A DNA stretch of 64,000 bases from JASMTM01 sp046483075 (GTDB lineage: Bacteria > Thermotogota > Thermotogae > Petrotogales > Kosmotogaceae). The stretch is from assembly GCA_046483075.1 (NCBI GenBank), contig JAWODV010000073.1, positions 1 through 64,000 on the forward strand, given 5' to 3'. The position numbers and the translations under genes were made by a program. This document shows, piece after piece, positions 36,240 through 45,371 of the stretch. Below the pieces are notes generated by a model, which saw only the letters and a program-made list of their open reading frames with translations, was not told the origin of the DNA and ran no database searches. Position 1 is the first letter of the stretch; each line of letters starts with the position of its first letter.

Positions 36240-37637
36240 TTAAATTGGATATACAGCTATCCTGTCTGAATATGTGTCCGCCAGTTTAAAATCGATATTA
36301 AGGTTTTTTTCATATTCACTTAACAGATAGTCTCTTCCAGTATCTCCTAATAGGATATAGATTAAAAGCTCTTCATCATTATTTGCCAGCAAACCTAATT
36401 CTTTTCTTGCATCTTCAATTTCTGATTTAAGATAGTCTGCCGGTCTATTTGTTAGAGGTTCTTCATTCTTTAGTACGGCTTTTTTTAAGCTTCCAGAAAT
36501 TTCACCGGGAGGTCTACCGTATAAGCCTTTTATATACTTTGTGGTTTCATTGGTAATTATTTTATATCGTTCACCAGAAAGTACATTTACAGCTGATTGT
36601 ACACCAACAATCTGAGAACTCGGAGTGACAAGCGGGGGGTATCCCAATTCTTTTCTAACCTTTGGAATTTCATTTAAAACATCTTCAAGTCTATGCAAGG
36701 CTTTCTGTTCTCTCAATTGATTAACCAGATTGGACATCATTCCGCCAGGTATCTGATTTATTAGTATTTCGGGATTCACAGTTTTCATATTAATATCTGT
36801 GTCTTCATGGTTTTTCCGAATCTTGCTAAAATAATCCCTGATCTTCTTCAATTTTCTCAGATCAGCTTTATTTGCGTAACCAAGATCATTCAATGCGATC
36901 CATAAACTTTCAACTGGCGGTTGAGAAGTACCTGACGCAAGAGAAGAAATGGCTGTGTCTATAAGATTTGCTCCCGCTTCTACAGATTTCAAATAAGTTA
37001 AGTCAGCGAGTCCTGAAGTAAAATGTGAATGAACATCAATGGGCAAAGACGTTTCTTTCTTTATCCTTGAAACAAGTTCAAAGGCTTTTTCCGGCGTCAA
37101 CAGTCCGGCCATATCCTTTATGCAAAGAGAATCCGCTCCAATTTTCTCTGCAGATCTGGCATACTCTACAAAAAGATCAACATTATGAACCGGACTAATT
37201 GTATATGCAATGGCTATCTGAAGATGCATACCATTCTTTTTGATTTCCTCGCAGGATTTTTCTAAGTTTCTGAAGTCGTTCAAAGCATCAAATACTCTCA
37301 CTCTATTTATTCCATGTCTGGCCATTGTTTTTATAAAAAGTTCAACTGCATCATCTGCATAGTGCCTGTAACCAACAAGATTTTGTCCTCTAAGAAGCAT
37401 TTGCATTTCGGTATTTTTGAAGTGTTCTCTTAATCTATCTATGCGTTCCCAGGGATTTTCTTTTAGGTATCGTACACAAGAATCAAAGGTTGCTCCACCC
37501 CACATTTCTACAGCATCATAACCTATCTGATCCACAGTATCAGCAATTTCAACAAGCTCATCAGTTGTGATCCGTGTTGCGAGCAAAGATTGATGTGCAT
37601 CTCTAAAGGATGTATCAACAAAACCAACTTTACTCAT
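36240..37637 (-). CDS. Oxaloacetate/pyruvate carboxyltransferase subunit (OadA/PycB or transcarboxylase 5S type, no biotin domain)
   Basis: Moves CO2 between oxaloacetate/pyruvate and carrier biotin. 465 residues. The TIM barrel (about 1-300) has the motif VDTSFRDAHQSLLATR, followed by MWGGATFD, KDMAGLLTP with the carboxylated lysine region, and the metal site DVHSHFTSG. A conserved carboxylase domain follows (about 300-465). The biotinyl domain that ends many OadA proteins is missing, so a separate carrier is needed. The only one seen here is the gene at 6667-7119. It is monocistronic, divergent from mnmG. Confidence 0.9.
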   Translation of the reverse strand: MSKVGFVDTSFRDAHQSLLATRITTDELVEIADTVDQIGYDAVEMWGGATFDSCVRYLKENPWERIDRLREHFKNTEMQMLLRGQNLVGYRHYADDAVELFIKTMARHGINRVRVFDALNDFRNLEKSCEEIKKNGMHLQIAIAYTISPVHNVDLFVEYARSAEKIGADSLCIKDMAGLLTPEKAFELVSRIKKETSLPIDVHSHFTSGLADLTYLKSVEAGANLIDTAISSLASGTSQPPVESLWIALNDLGYANKADLRKLKKIRDYFSKIRKNHEDTDINMKTVNPEILINQIPGGMMSNLVNQLREQKALHRLEDVLNEIPKVRKELGYPPLVTPSSQIVGVQSAVNVLSGERYKIITNETTKYIKGLYGRPPGEISGSLKKAVLKNEEPLTNRPADYLKSEIEDARKELGLLANNDEELLIYILLGDTGRDYLLSEYEKNLNIDFKLADTYSDRIAVYPI

Positions 37638-37689
37638 GTAACAATTCCCCTCTCTGTTGTAAAATTATATTACATACCGGGGAGGGATT

Positions 37690-39570
37690 ATGTTGAATAG
37701 TAATTACAAATATGATGTTGTTGTAATAGGATCTGGACATGCTGGTATCGAAGCAGCTCTGGCTCCAGCACGCATGGGATCAAAAACCCTGCTTCTTTCC
37801 ATCAATCTTGATACTGTGGGTTGGGCTCCATGTAATCCTGCTATCGGAGGTCCTGCCAAAGGTGTTGTTGTAAGGGAAATTGATTCTCTTGGTGGTCAAA
37901 TGGCAAAAACAGCTGATAAAACCTCAATCAATATACGCATGTTGAATACCAAAAAGGGACCGGCAGTAAGAGCATTACGTTCCCAGATAGACAAACTAAA
38001 TTATAGCCAGGAAATGAAAAATGTGCTTGAGATGCAGGAAAACCTTGACATAAAAAGTGCTATTGCCACAGAAATCTTAACAGAACAAGGAAAGGTTACA
38101 GGCGTAAAAACTCACTTTAAAGGAATTTACTCATGTAATTCAGTGATTATCGCAACAGGAACATTCCTTGGAGGTCGAATCTTTATCGGTCAGGATTACT
38201 TTGAAGCTGGAAGATTGGGAGAGTTCCCTTCCAAAAAACTTAGTAAATCCCTTAAAGACCTTGGTTTTGTCCTGAGACGTTTTAAAACGGGTACCCCCGC
38301 CAGAATTCATGGAGATACTATTGATTATGAAAAAATGGATAGACAGGAAACATCAGACGAACCTCTTGCCTTTTCATTTTTCTCTGAACCCTACGTACTG
38401 GAGAAAGATTACCCATGCTGGTTAACATACACTAACAGTAAAACACACTCGATTATAAGAAGAGATATTAGCTTTTCACCTCTTTACGGAGAAATAAAGC
38501 TTATACATTCAAAGGGACCCAGATACTGTCCTTCTATAGAAGACAAAGTAATGAAATTTTCATCAAAGGACAGTCATCAATTGTTTGTTGAACCTGAAGG
38601 CAAAAAAACCAGAGAATTCTATTTGAATGGTTTATCTACAAGCCTTCCACTTAAAACACAGAATGAAATGATCCATACAATCGAAGGGCTGGAAAATGCA
38701 GTAATAATTAGACCTGCCTATGCTGTGGAATACGATTACATTGAACCCAATCAGCTTTATCCAACACTAGAATCAAAGAAAGTTGAAAACCTTTATTTCG
38801 CCGGTCAGGTTAACGGAACAAGTGGCTATGAAGAGGCAGCGGGACAGGGCCTAATCGCAGGAATAAACGCTGTTGCAAAAATTCGCGGTGAAGAACCTCT
38901 TGTTTTGAAACGATCTGAAGCATATATAGGAGTTATGATAGATGATCTGGTCACAAAAGGGGTCGATGAACCATACCGTTTATTGACTTCAAGAGCGGAA
39001 TACAGGTTGCTTCTCAGACACGATAATGCACACCTAAGGTTGACACAATATGGTTATAAGTACGGACTAATACCAAAGTGGTTCTATGAAAAAGTCAGCT
39101 CACTAAACGAAACAGTTGAAAAGGAAATAGAAAGGTTAAACGAGGTTGTAGTAAAACCTTCCAACAAACTAAACAATAAATTGTTGAAAATCGGATCATC
39201 TGCGATATATCAATCAACAAGAATGATTCAGTTATTAAAAAGACCAGAAGTTGATTATTCTTTACTTGTTGAATTTGACCCTGACCCAATTAAGGACCAT
39301 AATATCAAAGAACAGATAGAAACGGTTGTGAAATATCAGGGTTATATCAATCGCCTGGAAAGAGAAGTTAGTCAGTTTGAACGGCTGGAACAGGAAAAGA
39401 TTCCTATCGATATCAATTACGATGAAGTACCCAATTTATCTACTGAAGCCAGAGATAAACTTAAGAGATTGAAGCCACGATCCATTGGGCAGGCGACAAG
39501 AATACCGGGTATTACTCCTTCTGATATTATGAACCTTTCTGCATATCTAAAATCGAGAAACTCTAGTTAA
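37690..39570 (+). CDS. mnmG: tRNA uridine 5-carboxymethylaminomethyl modification enzyme MnmG
   Basis: FAD-dependent partner of MnmE that modifies wobble U34. 626 residues, normal length. FAD dinucleotide motif VIGSGHAGIEAA (12-23), PCNPAIGGPAKG with the catalytic cysteine, the NTKKGPAVRALRSQ segment, GTFLGGRIF, FAGQVNGTSGYEEAAGQG and a C-terminal helical tRNA/MnmE-binding domain ending RIPGITPSDIMNL. ATG at 37690 with GGGGAGGG upstream. mnmE is not in the window. The next gene is a single tRNA with its own promoter. Confidence 0.96.
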   Translation: MLNSNYKYDVVVIGSGHAGIEAALAPARMGSKTLLLSINLDTVGWAPCNPAIGGPAKGVVVREIDSLGGQMAKTADKTSINIRMLNTKKGPAVRALRSQIDKLNYSQEMKNVLEMQENLDIKSAIATEILTEQGKVTGVKTHFKGIYSCNSVIIATGTFLGGRIFIGQDYFEAGRLGEFPSKKLSKSLKDLGFVLRRFKTGTPARIHGDTIDYEKMDRQETSDEPLAFSFFSEPYVLEKDYPCWLTYTNSKTHSIIRRDISFSPLYGEIKLIHSKGPRYCPSIEDKVMKFSSKDSHQLFVEPEGKKTREFYLNGLSTSLPLKTQNEMIHTIEGLENAVIIRPAYAVEYDYIEPNQLYPTLESKKVENLYFAGQVNGTSGYEEAAGQGLIAGINAVAKIRGEEPLVLKRSEAYIGVMIDDLVTKGVDEPYRLLTSRAEYRLLLRHDNAHLRLTQYGYKYGLIPKWFYEKVSSLNETVEKEIERLNEVVVKPSNKLNNKLLKIGSSAIYQSTRMIQLLKRPEVDYSLLVEFDPDPIKDHNIKEQIETVVKYQGYINRLEREVSQFERLEQEKIPIDINYDEVPNLSTEARDKLKRLKPRSIGQATRIPGITPSDIMNLSAYLKSRNSS

Positions 39571-39596
39571 TATCTCACTATTGACGTTATTTGTTG

Positions 39597-39625
39597 TTGA
39601 CAGAGGATATCATGCGTATTATAAT
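39597..39625 (+). promoter_or_regulatory. Promoter of tRNA-Met/Ile2
   Basis: TTGACA (39597-39602) and TATAAT (39620-39625), both perfect consensus, with a 17-nt spacer, ten bases before the tRNA 5' end. Confidence 0.92.
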
Positions 39626-39635
39626 CGTTAAAGTC

Positions 39636-39713
39636 GGGCTCGTAGCTCAGTTTGGTTAGAGCTTCCGGCTCATAACCGGGCGGTCGGTGGTTCGAATCCA
39701 CCCGAGCCCACCA
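39636..39713 (+). tRNA. tRNA with CAT anticodon (elongator Met or Ile2)
   Basis: Acceptor GGGCTCG/CGAGCCC, D stem GCTC/GAGC, anticodon stem TCCGG/CCGGG with loop CTCATAA (anticodon CAT), T stem GGTGG/CCACC, encoded CCA. The full G1-C72 pair and the lack of three G-C pairs beside the anticodon loop exclude the initiator. Elongator Met and lysidine-modified Ile2 cannot be told apart by eye. Met is slightly favoured. Confidence 0.92.
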
Positions 39714-39714
39714 T

Positions 39715-39736
39715 AGCGGCGAAAGCCGCTTTTTTT
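39715..39736 (+). terminator. Terminator after tRNA-Met/Ile2
   Basis: AGCGGC-GAAA-GCCGCT hairpin followed by six to seven T. Confidence 0.9.
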
Positions 39737-39805
39737 AATGATATTATTAATCTATAATGATACAATCAAATTTTGAAGGCAAAAGAATTTTTGGAGAGTG
39801 AACAG

Positions 39806-40501
39806 ATGTTTGCAGACATCAGTAATGAATTATTGTGGTTGATTTTCATGATAGTTGATCTATCGATAGCAGTTATAGTTTTTAGATTATTCAAGCGTGA
39901 AGGTTTATTCATGATGATCATCGCAAACATTATAATAGCTAACATACAGGTAATCAAACTGGTGGAACTTTTTGGTATAACCGCAACACTGGGAAATATT
40001 GTTTACGGTTCAATATTCTTTTCTACAGATCTATTAAATGAGCTTTATGGAAAAAAAGAAGCTCGTAAAGGAGTAATTTTGGGATTTGTTACACTCATGA
40101 TTGCAACATTGTATATGCAGTTCGCCATCAGGTTCACTCCTTCAGCAATTGAAGAATCACTAAAAGCTCACAAAGCACTCAGCACAATCTTTGGAATATT
40201 ACCCCGGATAGCTGCAGGTAGTCTTGTTGCGTATCTAATTTCACAGCTTCATGATGTATGGGCATTTGACTTCTGGAAAAGGTTAACAAAGGGAAAACAT
40301 CTCTGGTTACGAAATAACCTTTCAACAATGGTAAGTCAATTTCTTGATTCAGTTATATTTGTTTTTATTGCTTTTTGGGGAACCCTTGATTTAAATGTTT
40401 GGTGGCAGGTGGTTCTCACAACATATGTATTCAAATGGTTCGTTGCCATATTTGATACACCATTTATATATCTTGCCAAATGGCTGCATCGAAAAACATG
40501 A
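39806..40501 (+). CDS. Queuosine precursor transporter (YhhQ/COG1738 family)
   Basis: Membrane protein of 231 residues with about six transmembrane helices. The family imports preQ0/preQ1-type queuine precursors in E. coli (YhhQ). Conserved points include FSTDLLNELYGKKEARKGV, with its acidic and Tyr-Gly residues, and the FLDSVIFVFIAFWG helix. I choose the ATG at 39806, with GGAGAG seven bases upstream, over a TTG eleven codons earlier. A TATAAT at 39753-39758 may be its -10 box. The leader is too short for a preQ1 riboswitch and none was seen. Confidence 0.85.
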   Translation: MFADISNELLWLIFMIVDLSIAVIVFRLFKREGLFMMIIANIIIANIQVIKLVELFGITATLGNIVYGSIFFSTDLLNELYGKKEARKGVILGFVTLMIATLYMQFAIRFTPSAIEESLKAHKALSTIFGILPRIAAGSLVAYLISQLHDVWAFDFWKRLTKGKHLWLRNNLSTMVSQFLDSVIFVFIAFWGTLDLNVWWQVVLTTYVFKWFVAIFDTPFIYLAKWLHRKT

Positions 40502-40533
40502 AAACCGCTGTGAATGTCTTTATAACTGGTCTC

Positions 40534-41385
40534 TTAGGAGAAAGTACAGGCAATTTTTGCTGCAATTTTAGCATTATTTTTCAACAAAGAAACGTTGGTT
40601 CTTATGGTTTCTCCATTGGAATAATTTGCCAGCTCAGATAATAAAAAGGGTGTTAATTCCTTTCCCTTAATACTCTTTTTTTCCGCATTATTCACGGCCT
40701 TTTTTATCCAGCCATTAAGTTTTTCATAACTTATTTCATCTTCTTCTGGAACAGGATTTAAAACCAAAACGGCACCCGGTAATCCAAGTTCCTTTTTCTT
40801 AAGAAAAATATCCCTGATTTCTGTTGGATCATCCGTAGAAAAATTGAGTCTGTAATTACTGGTTCGAGAATGAAATAAAGGAAATACTTCGGTATTGAAA
40901 CCTACTGTAGTAATTTGCTTGGTTTCAAGCAATTCAATTGTTCTTTCAATATCAAGAATGCTCTTAAAGCCTGAACAAACAACTATCATCGAATCCCGTG
41001 AAAGCTCAACAATATCCTGAGAGATATCCCAGGTTCTGTCTCTATGTACACCTCCTATTCCACCGGTAGCAAAAACATCTATTCTAGCCTTTTTTGCAAG
41101 TGCCATTGTGGCACTAACCGTCGTCGCCGCATTTTTCTTTCCAACAATCGCTGAAGCTATCTCAGCTGCTCCAACCTTAACAACATTCTTATCATTTGCA
41201 AGAAACTCAATTTCTTCTTTTGTTAAACCGATTTTTACTTTTCCAGAAATAATTCCAACAGTTTTTGGTATTGCTTTATTTCTTGTAATAATTTCTTCCA
41301 TTTCTAAAGCTGTTTCAATATTGAATGGACCGGGAAGACCCTTCGCTATTACAGTGCTTTCAAGAGCCACAATATTACCCATCAT
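40534..41385 (-). CDS. psuG: Pseudouridine-5'-phosphate glycosidase
   Basis: Splits pseudouridine 5'-phosphate to uracil and ribose 5-phosphate (reversible). 283 residues. Conserved segments are ALESTVIAKGLPGPFN, GIISGKVKIGLTKEEI, TTVSATMALA, FATGGIGGVHRD and the late NPVPEEDEI. A pseudouridine kinase (psuK) usually accompanies it but is not seen here. The ATG at 41385 overlaps the rhomboid gene stop as ATGA, with GAGGTGA upstream, so the two are translationally coupled. Confidence 0.93.
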   Translation of the reverse strand: MMGNIVALESTVIAKGLPGPFNIETALEMEEIITRNKAIPKTVGIISGKVKIGLTKEEIEFLANDKNVVKVGAAEIASAIVGKKNAATTVSATMALAKKARIDVFATGGIGGVHRDRTWDISQDIVELSRDSMIVVCSGFKSILDIERTIELLETKQITTVGFNTEVFPLFHSRTSNYRLNFSTDDPTEIRDIFLKKKELGLPGAVLVLNPVPEEDEISYEKLNGWIKKAVNNAEKKSIKGKELTPFLLSELANYSNGETIRTNVSLLKNNAKIAAKIACTFS

Positions 41386-42077
41386 GTTTCACCTCTTCGT
41401 CTGGCCAGAGACCATGCCATTAAGAGTCCGAAAATAAACCCGCCTATATGAGCCCACCAGGCAACGCCTGCTGAACCTGCCGAGGTAACTTTAAATATCC
41501 CATTAAAGAACTGTAAGAAAAACCATAAAACGAGATAAAAGTATGCAGGAACTTCAAAAAGAAGTGGAAAAAAGAAAATAGGTACTAGCGTCAAAATCCT
41601 GCTCCAGGGGAAATAATATAGATAGGCACCCATTACCCCTGCCACACAACCCGAAGCACCTAAAATCGCAATATTTGAGTTTGACATAAAAGAAAATTGA
41701 ATGACATTTGCCAGCACACCCCAAGTCAAATAGTAAATCAAAAACCTTATGTGTCCAAGCTTGCTCTCGACATTATCTCCAAACACAAATAGGGTCCACA
41801 TATTGGTGATAATATGCAGCCATCCACCATGCATAAAGGTAGAACTAAGAAAAGGAATGAAGTTTAGTTGTTTTACAGTCATTTCGTAGCTTCCCTGTAC
41901 TATAATTCTGCCTTCAGTGTAACGAGAAGGAACAAGCCCAAACCTATGAACAAAAATAACCAGATCAGACCTGTTAAGGCTGATCTCATAAACAAAAATT
42001 GCCACATTTAGAGCGATAATCGCATAAAGTACGTAGGGAGGTTTTGAACTTTTTATGCTATCCTTAATCGGAAACAT
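41382..42077 (-). CDS. Rhomboid family intramembrane serine protease
   Basis: Membrane serine protease of 231 residues with about six or seven TM helices. Catalytic pair S142 in GASG and H210 in AHIGG, with the oxyanion-helper HxxxN pattern at H88-N92 (HIITN). The long loop between TM1 and TM2 (about 40-80) contains the RYTEGRIIVQGSYE segment. Physiological substrates are unknown. First of a two-gene unit with psuG. Confidence 0.92.
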   Translation of the reverse strand: MFPIKDSIKSSKPPYVLYAIIALNVAIFVYEISLNRSDLVIFVHRFGLVPSRYTEGRIIVQGSYEMTVKQLNFIPFLSSTFMHGGWLHIITNMWTLFVFGDNVESKLGHIRFLIYYLTWGVLANVIQFSFMSNSNIAILGASGCVAGVMGAYLYYFPWSRILTLVPIFFFPLLFEVPAYFYLVLWFFLQFFNGIFKVTSAGSAGVAWWAHIGGFIFGLLMAWSLARRRGET

Positions 42078-42125
42078 AGTATTCTCCTAACTGGTAGACA
42101 CTAATTATTTTACCAGATAACTAAC

Positions 42126-42154
42126 TTGAAAAGCTAAATAGCCGGTGATATAAT
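42126..42154 (+). promoter_or_regulatory. Promoter of tRNA-Arg
   Basis: TTGAAA (42126-42131) and TATAAT (42149-42154), 17-nt spacer, eleven bases before the tRNA. Confidence 0.88.
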
Positions 42155-42165
42155 TTTGCGCGTGT

Positions 42166-42240
42166 GCCCCCGTAGTTCAACGGATAGAACGGTGGATTCC
42201 TAATCCGCAAATGAAGGTTCGATTCCTTCCGGGGGTACCA
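42166..42240 (+). tRNA. tRNA-Arg (CCT)
   Basis: Acceptor GCCCCCG/CGGGGGT (a G-T pair at the end), D stem GTTC/GAAC, anticodon stem GTGGA/TCCGC with loop TTCCTAA (anticodon CCT), T stem GAAGG/CCTTC with loop TTCGATT, encoded CCA. Confidence 0.94.
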
Positions 42241-42244
42241 GGAA

Positions 42245-42275
42245 AGCGCGGGCTACCCGCGCTTATTTATTTTAT
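42245..42275 (+). terminator. Terminator after tRNA-Arg
   Basis: AGCGCGGG-CTA-CCCGCGCT hairpin followed by a T-rich, A-interrupted tail (TATTTATTTT). Confidence 0.78.
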
Positions 42276-42408
42276 TCTTTAAATCATGATCGAGCAATTA
42301 TTAATAAAATGAGGGTACAACTAATAAATTTAACGCTGCCCATAGTCGAATAAAGGACATTATTAATACTAACTACAAATAAATGCGTCTTTTGTCAATT
42401 TTGTGGGT

Positions 42409-42437
42409 TTGTTCACAAACTTAAGTAAGATTACAAT
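42409..42437 (+). promoter_or_regulatory. Putative promoter of gdhA
   Basis: TTGTTC (42409-42414) and TACAAT (42432-42437) with a 17-nt spacer, 40 nt before the GTG start. A short inverted pair TTTGT/ACAAA surrounds the -35 region. The rest of 42276-42408 holds nothing recognisable. Confidence 0.5.
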
Positions 42438-42476
42438 TAATCTGAAAGCACAAACTTTAGTAGAGGAGGGTTTTTA

Positions 42477-43730
42477 GTGGCCGATGTAAGCCTATATCAA
42501 AATGCGTTAAGACAGTTTCGAAAGGCTACAGAAATAATGGAGCTTGATCCTTCACTTGTGGAGGTTCTTTCCTATCCTAAACGAGAATTAACTGTAAACT
42601 GTCCTGTAAGAATGGATGACGGCAGTATAAAGGTCTTCACAGGTCATAGAGTACAGCACAACATTGCAAGAGGTCCTGCAAAGGGCGGTATCAGATATCA
42701 TGCAGATGTGACTCTGGATGAAGTCAAAGCACTTGCATTCTGGATGACATGGAAATCTGCTGTTGTTGGAATTCCCTACGGTGGAGGGAAAGGCGGTATA
42801 GCAGTTGATCCATCAAAACTAACTGAAGGTGAATTGGAAAGATTGTCCAGACGTTTCTTCTCAGAAATACAGGTAATACTTGGCGAAAACAAGGACATCC
42901 CCGCACCTGATGTTAATACCAATGCACAGGTAATGTCCTGGTATATGGATACCTATTCCATGAACGTTGGACACTCTGTACTTGGTATAGTAACAGGTAA
43001 ACCACTGGAAATTGGTGGCTCAGCTGGAAGAAGTGAAGCCACCGGAAGAGGCGTCAGAGTAGTTACAGAAGAAGCGATTAATTACAAAGACATGGATCCA
43101 GAGAAGACCACAGTGGCAGTTCAGGGTTTTGGTAACGTTGGTTCCCATGCTGCCAAACTAATACAAGAAGAGATCGGTTCGAAAATAATAGCTGTAAGTG
43201 ATGTTTCAGGCGGCATTTACAACGAAAATGGACTGGATATAAACGAATTAATTGAGTACACCAAAACAAATAACGGACTCGTAAAGGGGTATCCCAAAGC
43301 AGAAGCTATATCAAATGAAGATCTTCTAACTCTGGATGTGGATGTACTGGTTCCCGCTGCATTGGAAAATGCAATTACAGAGAAAAATGCAAATGACGTC
43401 AGGGCAAAAGTTATTGTTGAAGGTGCCAATGGTCCTGTGACACCAGAAGCAGAAGATATTTTATTGAACAAAGGCATTTTCTTCGTACCTGATTTCCTGG
43501 CAAATGCTGGAGGTGTAACGGTTTCTTACTTCGAATGGGTCCAGGGTCTACAGTGGTACTTCTGGGAACTTGAAGACATAAGGAGAGCCCTCCACAAAAT
43601 TATGAGACAGTCATTCAACACCAATGTCAAAACAATGCACAAATACGGTACCGATATGAGAACCTCTGCTTACATAGTTGCAATAGATCGTGTCGCAACC
43701 GCTACAAAACTCAGGGGGATTTATCCTTGA
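42477..43730 (+). CDS. gdhA: Glutamate dehydrogenase
   Basis: Cytoplasmic hexameric enzyme interconverting glutamate and 2-oxoglutarate plus ammonia. 417 residues, the usual length for the thermophile/small-subunit type. The dimerisation/substrate region has GPAKGGIRYHADVTLDEV, with the glutamate-binding GGGKGGI, and the Rossmann turn VAVQGFGNVGSHAAKL precedes the coenzyme domain. The late segment NAGGVTVSYFEWVQ is typical. GTG start at 42477 with GAGGAGGG. It stands alone and ends in a strong terminator. The NAD/NADP preference is not assigned. Confidence 0.95.
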   Translation: MADVSLYQNALRQFRKATEIMELDPSLVEVLSYPKRELTVNCPVRMDDGSIKVFTGHRVQHNIARGPAKGGIRYHADVTLDEVKALAFWMTWKSAVVGIPYGGGKGGIAVDPSKLTEGELERLSRRFFSEIQVILGENKDIPAPDVNTNAQVMSWYMDTYSMNVGHSVLGIVTGKPLEIGGSAGRSEATGRGVRVVTEEAINYKDMDPEKTTVAVQGFGNVGSHAAKLIQEEIGSKIIAVSDVSGGIYNENGLDINELIEYTKTNNGLVKGYPKAEAISNEDLLTLDVDVLVPAALENAITEKNANDVRAKVIVEGANGPVTPEAEDILLNKGIFFVPDFLANAGGVTVSYFEWVQGLQWYFWELEDIRRALHKIMRQSFNTNVKTMHKYGTDMRTSAYIVAIDRVATATKLRGIYP

Positions 43731-43751
43731 TCGAATTATTGACATAAACTT

Positions 43752-43777
43752 AAACGGGGGATTCTCCCCCGTTTTTT
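43752..43777 (+). terminator. Terminator after gdhA
   Basis: ACGGGGGA-TTC-TCCCCCGT hairpin with AAA/TTT extension and six T. Confidence 0.92.
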
Positions 43778-43788
43778 GTTGAGTTCAT

Positions 43789-43817
43789 TTCCATAACTAA
43801 TAAAAAAATAATATAAT
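43789..43817 (+). promoter_or_regulatory. Putative promoter of the amidohydrolase gene
   Basis: TTCCAT (43789-43794) and TATAAT (43812-43817), 17-nt spacer. It would give a leader of about 85 nt before ATG 43908. Confidence 0.5.
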
Positions 43818-43907
43818 GGGTAAAGGCATCCTAAAATGAATAAATATTTTCTTAAAAAATAGTATTTTTCAGGAGGTGAATGGGTAGATACGCAATCACC
43901 TATATTC

Positions 43908-45371
43908 ATGGATATTAATTTAGAAAACGGACTGGTTTATGACCCTGCGAAAGGTGTTTTCAATAAACGTGATCTTGTTGTTAAAAATGCCATTATTGGT
44001 AACGTTGATGATAACGTAAAAAGCCATAATATTAATGGGTATTATGTTTATCCAGGTTTGGTTGATTCCCATCTTCATCTTGTTGCAACTGGAAGACGAC
44101 AGCTCACCCCCTCACTTGATGACATAAAGGGCAAAAATGAACTTGACTTGTTACTTAAAAGATTTTCCAACAAAAATTTGGTAAGCAGCATATTTAATGC
44201 TCGAGGCTGGGATCAGGATAAACTTGGTTTTATGCCTGACAGAAATTATCTTGACAACATTTTTCCGGAAACACCTGCAATTCTTGAGAGAAGATGCGGA
44301 CATGTGGCAATTGTTAATAGCACAATGATTGATTTGTACAATTTAAAAGAGCTTGACGGTCTCGATGGAACCTGTATTTCACGGGGTTATTTAAAAGAAA
44401 GAGCTCTTATAAAATTACAAAACTTAATAACATTATCAAATGAAGAACTAAACACTTTCCTGAATAAAGGAATAGAATTACTTTTAAAATATGGAATAAC
44501 AAATATTCACACAGATGATCTTCACGGAGTTGAGCTAGAAACTTTGATCAGAATGCTTTCAGCTCAAAAAAAGATAAGGATTTTTGAAAAACTCAATGTA
44601 CCGTTTTCACAAATTGAAAAAATAAAAAATTTCAAGCTCTATGAAAATGAATTCTTGAAATTAGGTTCAGTTAAAATATTCCTTGATGGATCATTTGGTG
44701 CACGCACCGGAGCTTTGATGGAACCTTATGCCGATGATAAAGATAACAAAGGCTTACTTTACTATTCAGAGGAAGAATTGAAAAAAATCCTAACCCTTTG
44801 CGAAAAGGAAAAGCTACAACTCTCCGTTCACATCATTGGTGATAGAGCCCTGAAAATAGCTCTAAATGCATTCAGTAACTATCCAAATAGTTCTTTAAAA
44901 CACCGACTAATACACCTTCAGGTAGCTTCTGACAACCAAATTGAATGGATGGCTGAAATCGGTTTAATAGCGTCATTACAACCAGTATTTTACACCTCTG
45001 ATAACGCGATGGCTCTCGCAAGATTAGGTGAAGCACGATTCAAAAAAATAGCCTATCCTTTTAAGAAGATGCTTGAATCAGGAATAAGTATCTCATTATC
45101 TACCGATTCACCTGTTGAAGATCCAAACCCCTTTCTCAATATTATTGCAGCAGACAAATTCTTTGACAGAAAAACGACTCTTTATTTATATATGATTAAC
45201 GGGAGAAGTCATGGATTTTCAAATGATTCAGGAAGGCTTTTATCAGGAGAAAGAGCAGACTTTTTTATAACAACCACAAACCTTATTGAAGCATCGAAAA
45301 AAGAATTAAAAACGACCGAAGTAAAAGCAACGGTAGTAAATGGAGAACTTGTTCATGGATCTTTACCTTGA
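43908..45371 (+). CDS. Amidohydrolase, YtcJ/Amidohydro_3 family
   Basis: Metal-dependent amidohydrolase of 487 residues. The beta-sandwich cap strands flank a TIM barrel with the HxH motif in VDSHLHL, ERRCGHVAI, LDGSFGARTGALMEPY, LSVHIIGDRAL (metal His) and SLSTDSPVEDPNPF (catalytic Asp). The true substrate is unknown. Family members act on varied amides or imines. The only in-frame ATG is 43908, but the strong ribosome site AGGAGGTGA (43871-43879) lies about 29 nt upstream, next to another ATG that opens a 12-codon frame. See findings. Confidence 0.82.
   Translation: MDINLENGLVYDPAKGVFNKRDLVVKNAIIGNVDDNVKSHNINGYYVYPGLVDSHLHLVATGRRQLTPSLDDIKGKNELDLLLKRFSNKNLVSSIFNARGWDQDKLGFMPDRNYLDNIFPETPAILERRCGHVAIVNSTMIDLYNLKELDGLDGTCISRGYLKERALIKLQNLITLSNEELNTFLNKGIELLLKYGITNIHTDDLHGVELETLIRMLSAQKKIRIFEKLNVPFSQIEKIKNFKLYENEFLKLGSVKIFLDGSFGARTGALMEPYADDKDNKGLLYYSEEELKKILTLCEKEKLQLSVHIIGDRALKIALNAFSNYPNSSLKHRLIHLQVASDNQIEWMAEIGLIASLQPVFYTSDNAMALARLGEARFKKIAYPFKKMLESGISISLSTDSPVEDPNPFLNIIAADKFFDRKTTLYLYMINGRSHGFSNDSGRLLSGERADFFITTTNLIEASKKELKTTEVKATVVNGELVHGSLP

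Noticed and set aside
39636..39713. Initiator tRNA-fMet
   Set aside because: The acceptor has a complete G1-C72 pair and the anticodon stem lacks three consecutive G-C pairs next to the loop.
39737..39805. preQ1 riboswitch before the queuosine precursor transporter
   Set aside because: The leader is short and shows no C-rich loop or pseudoknot-like pattern.
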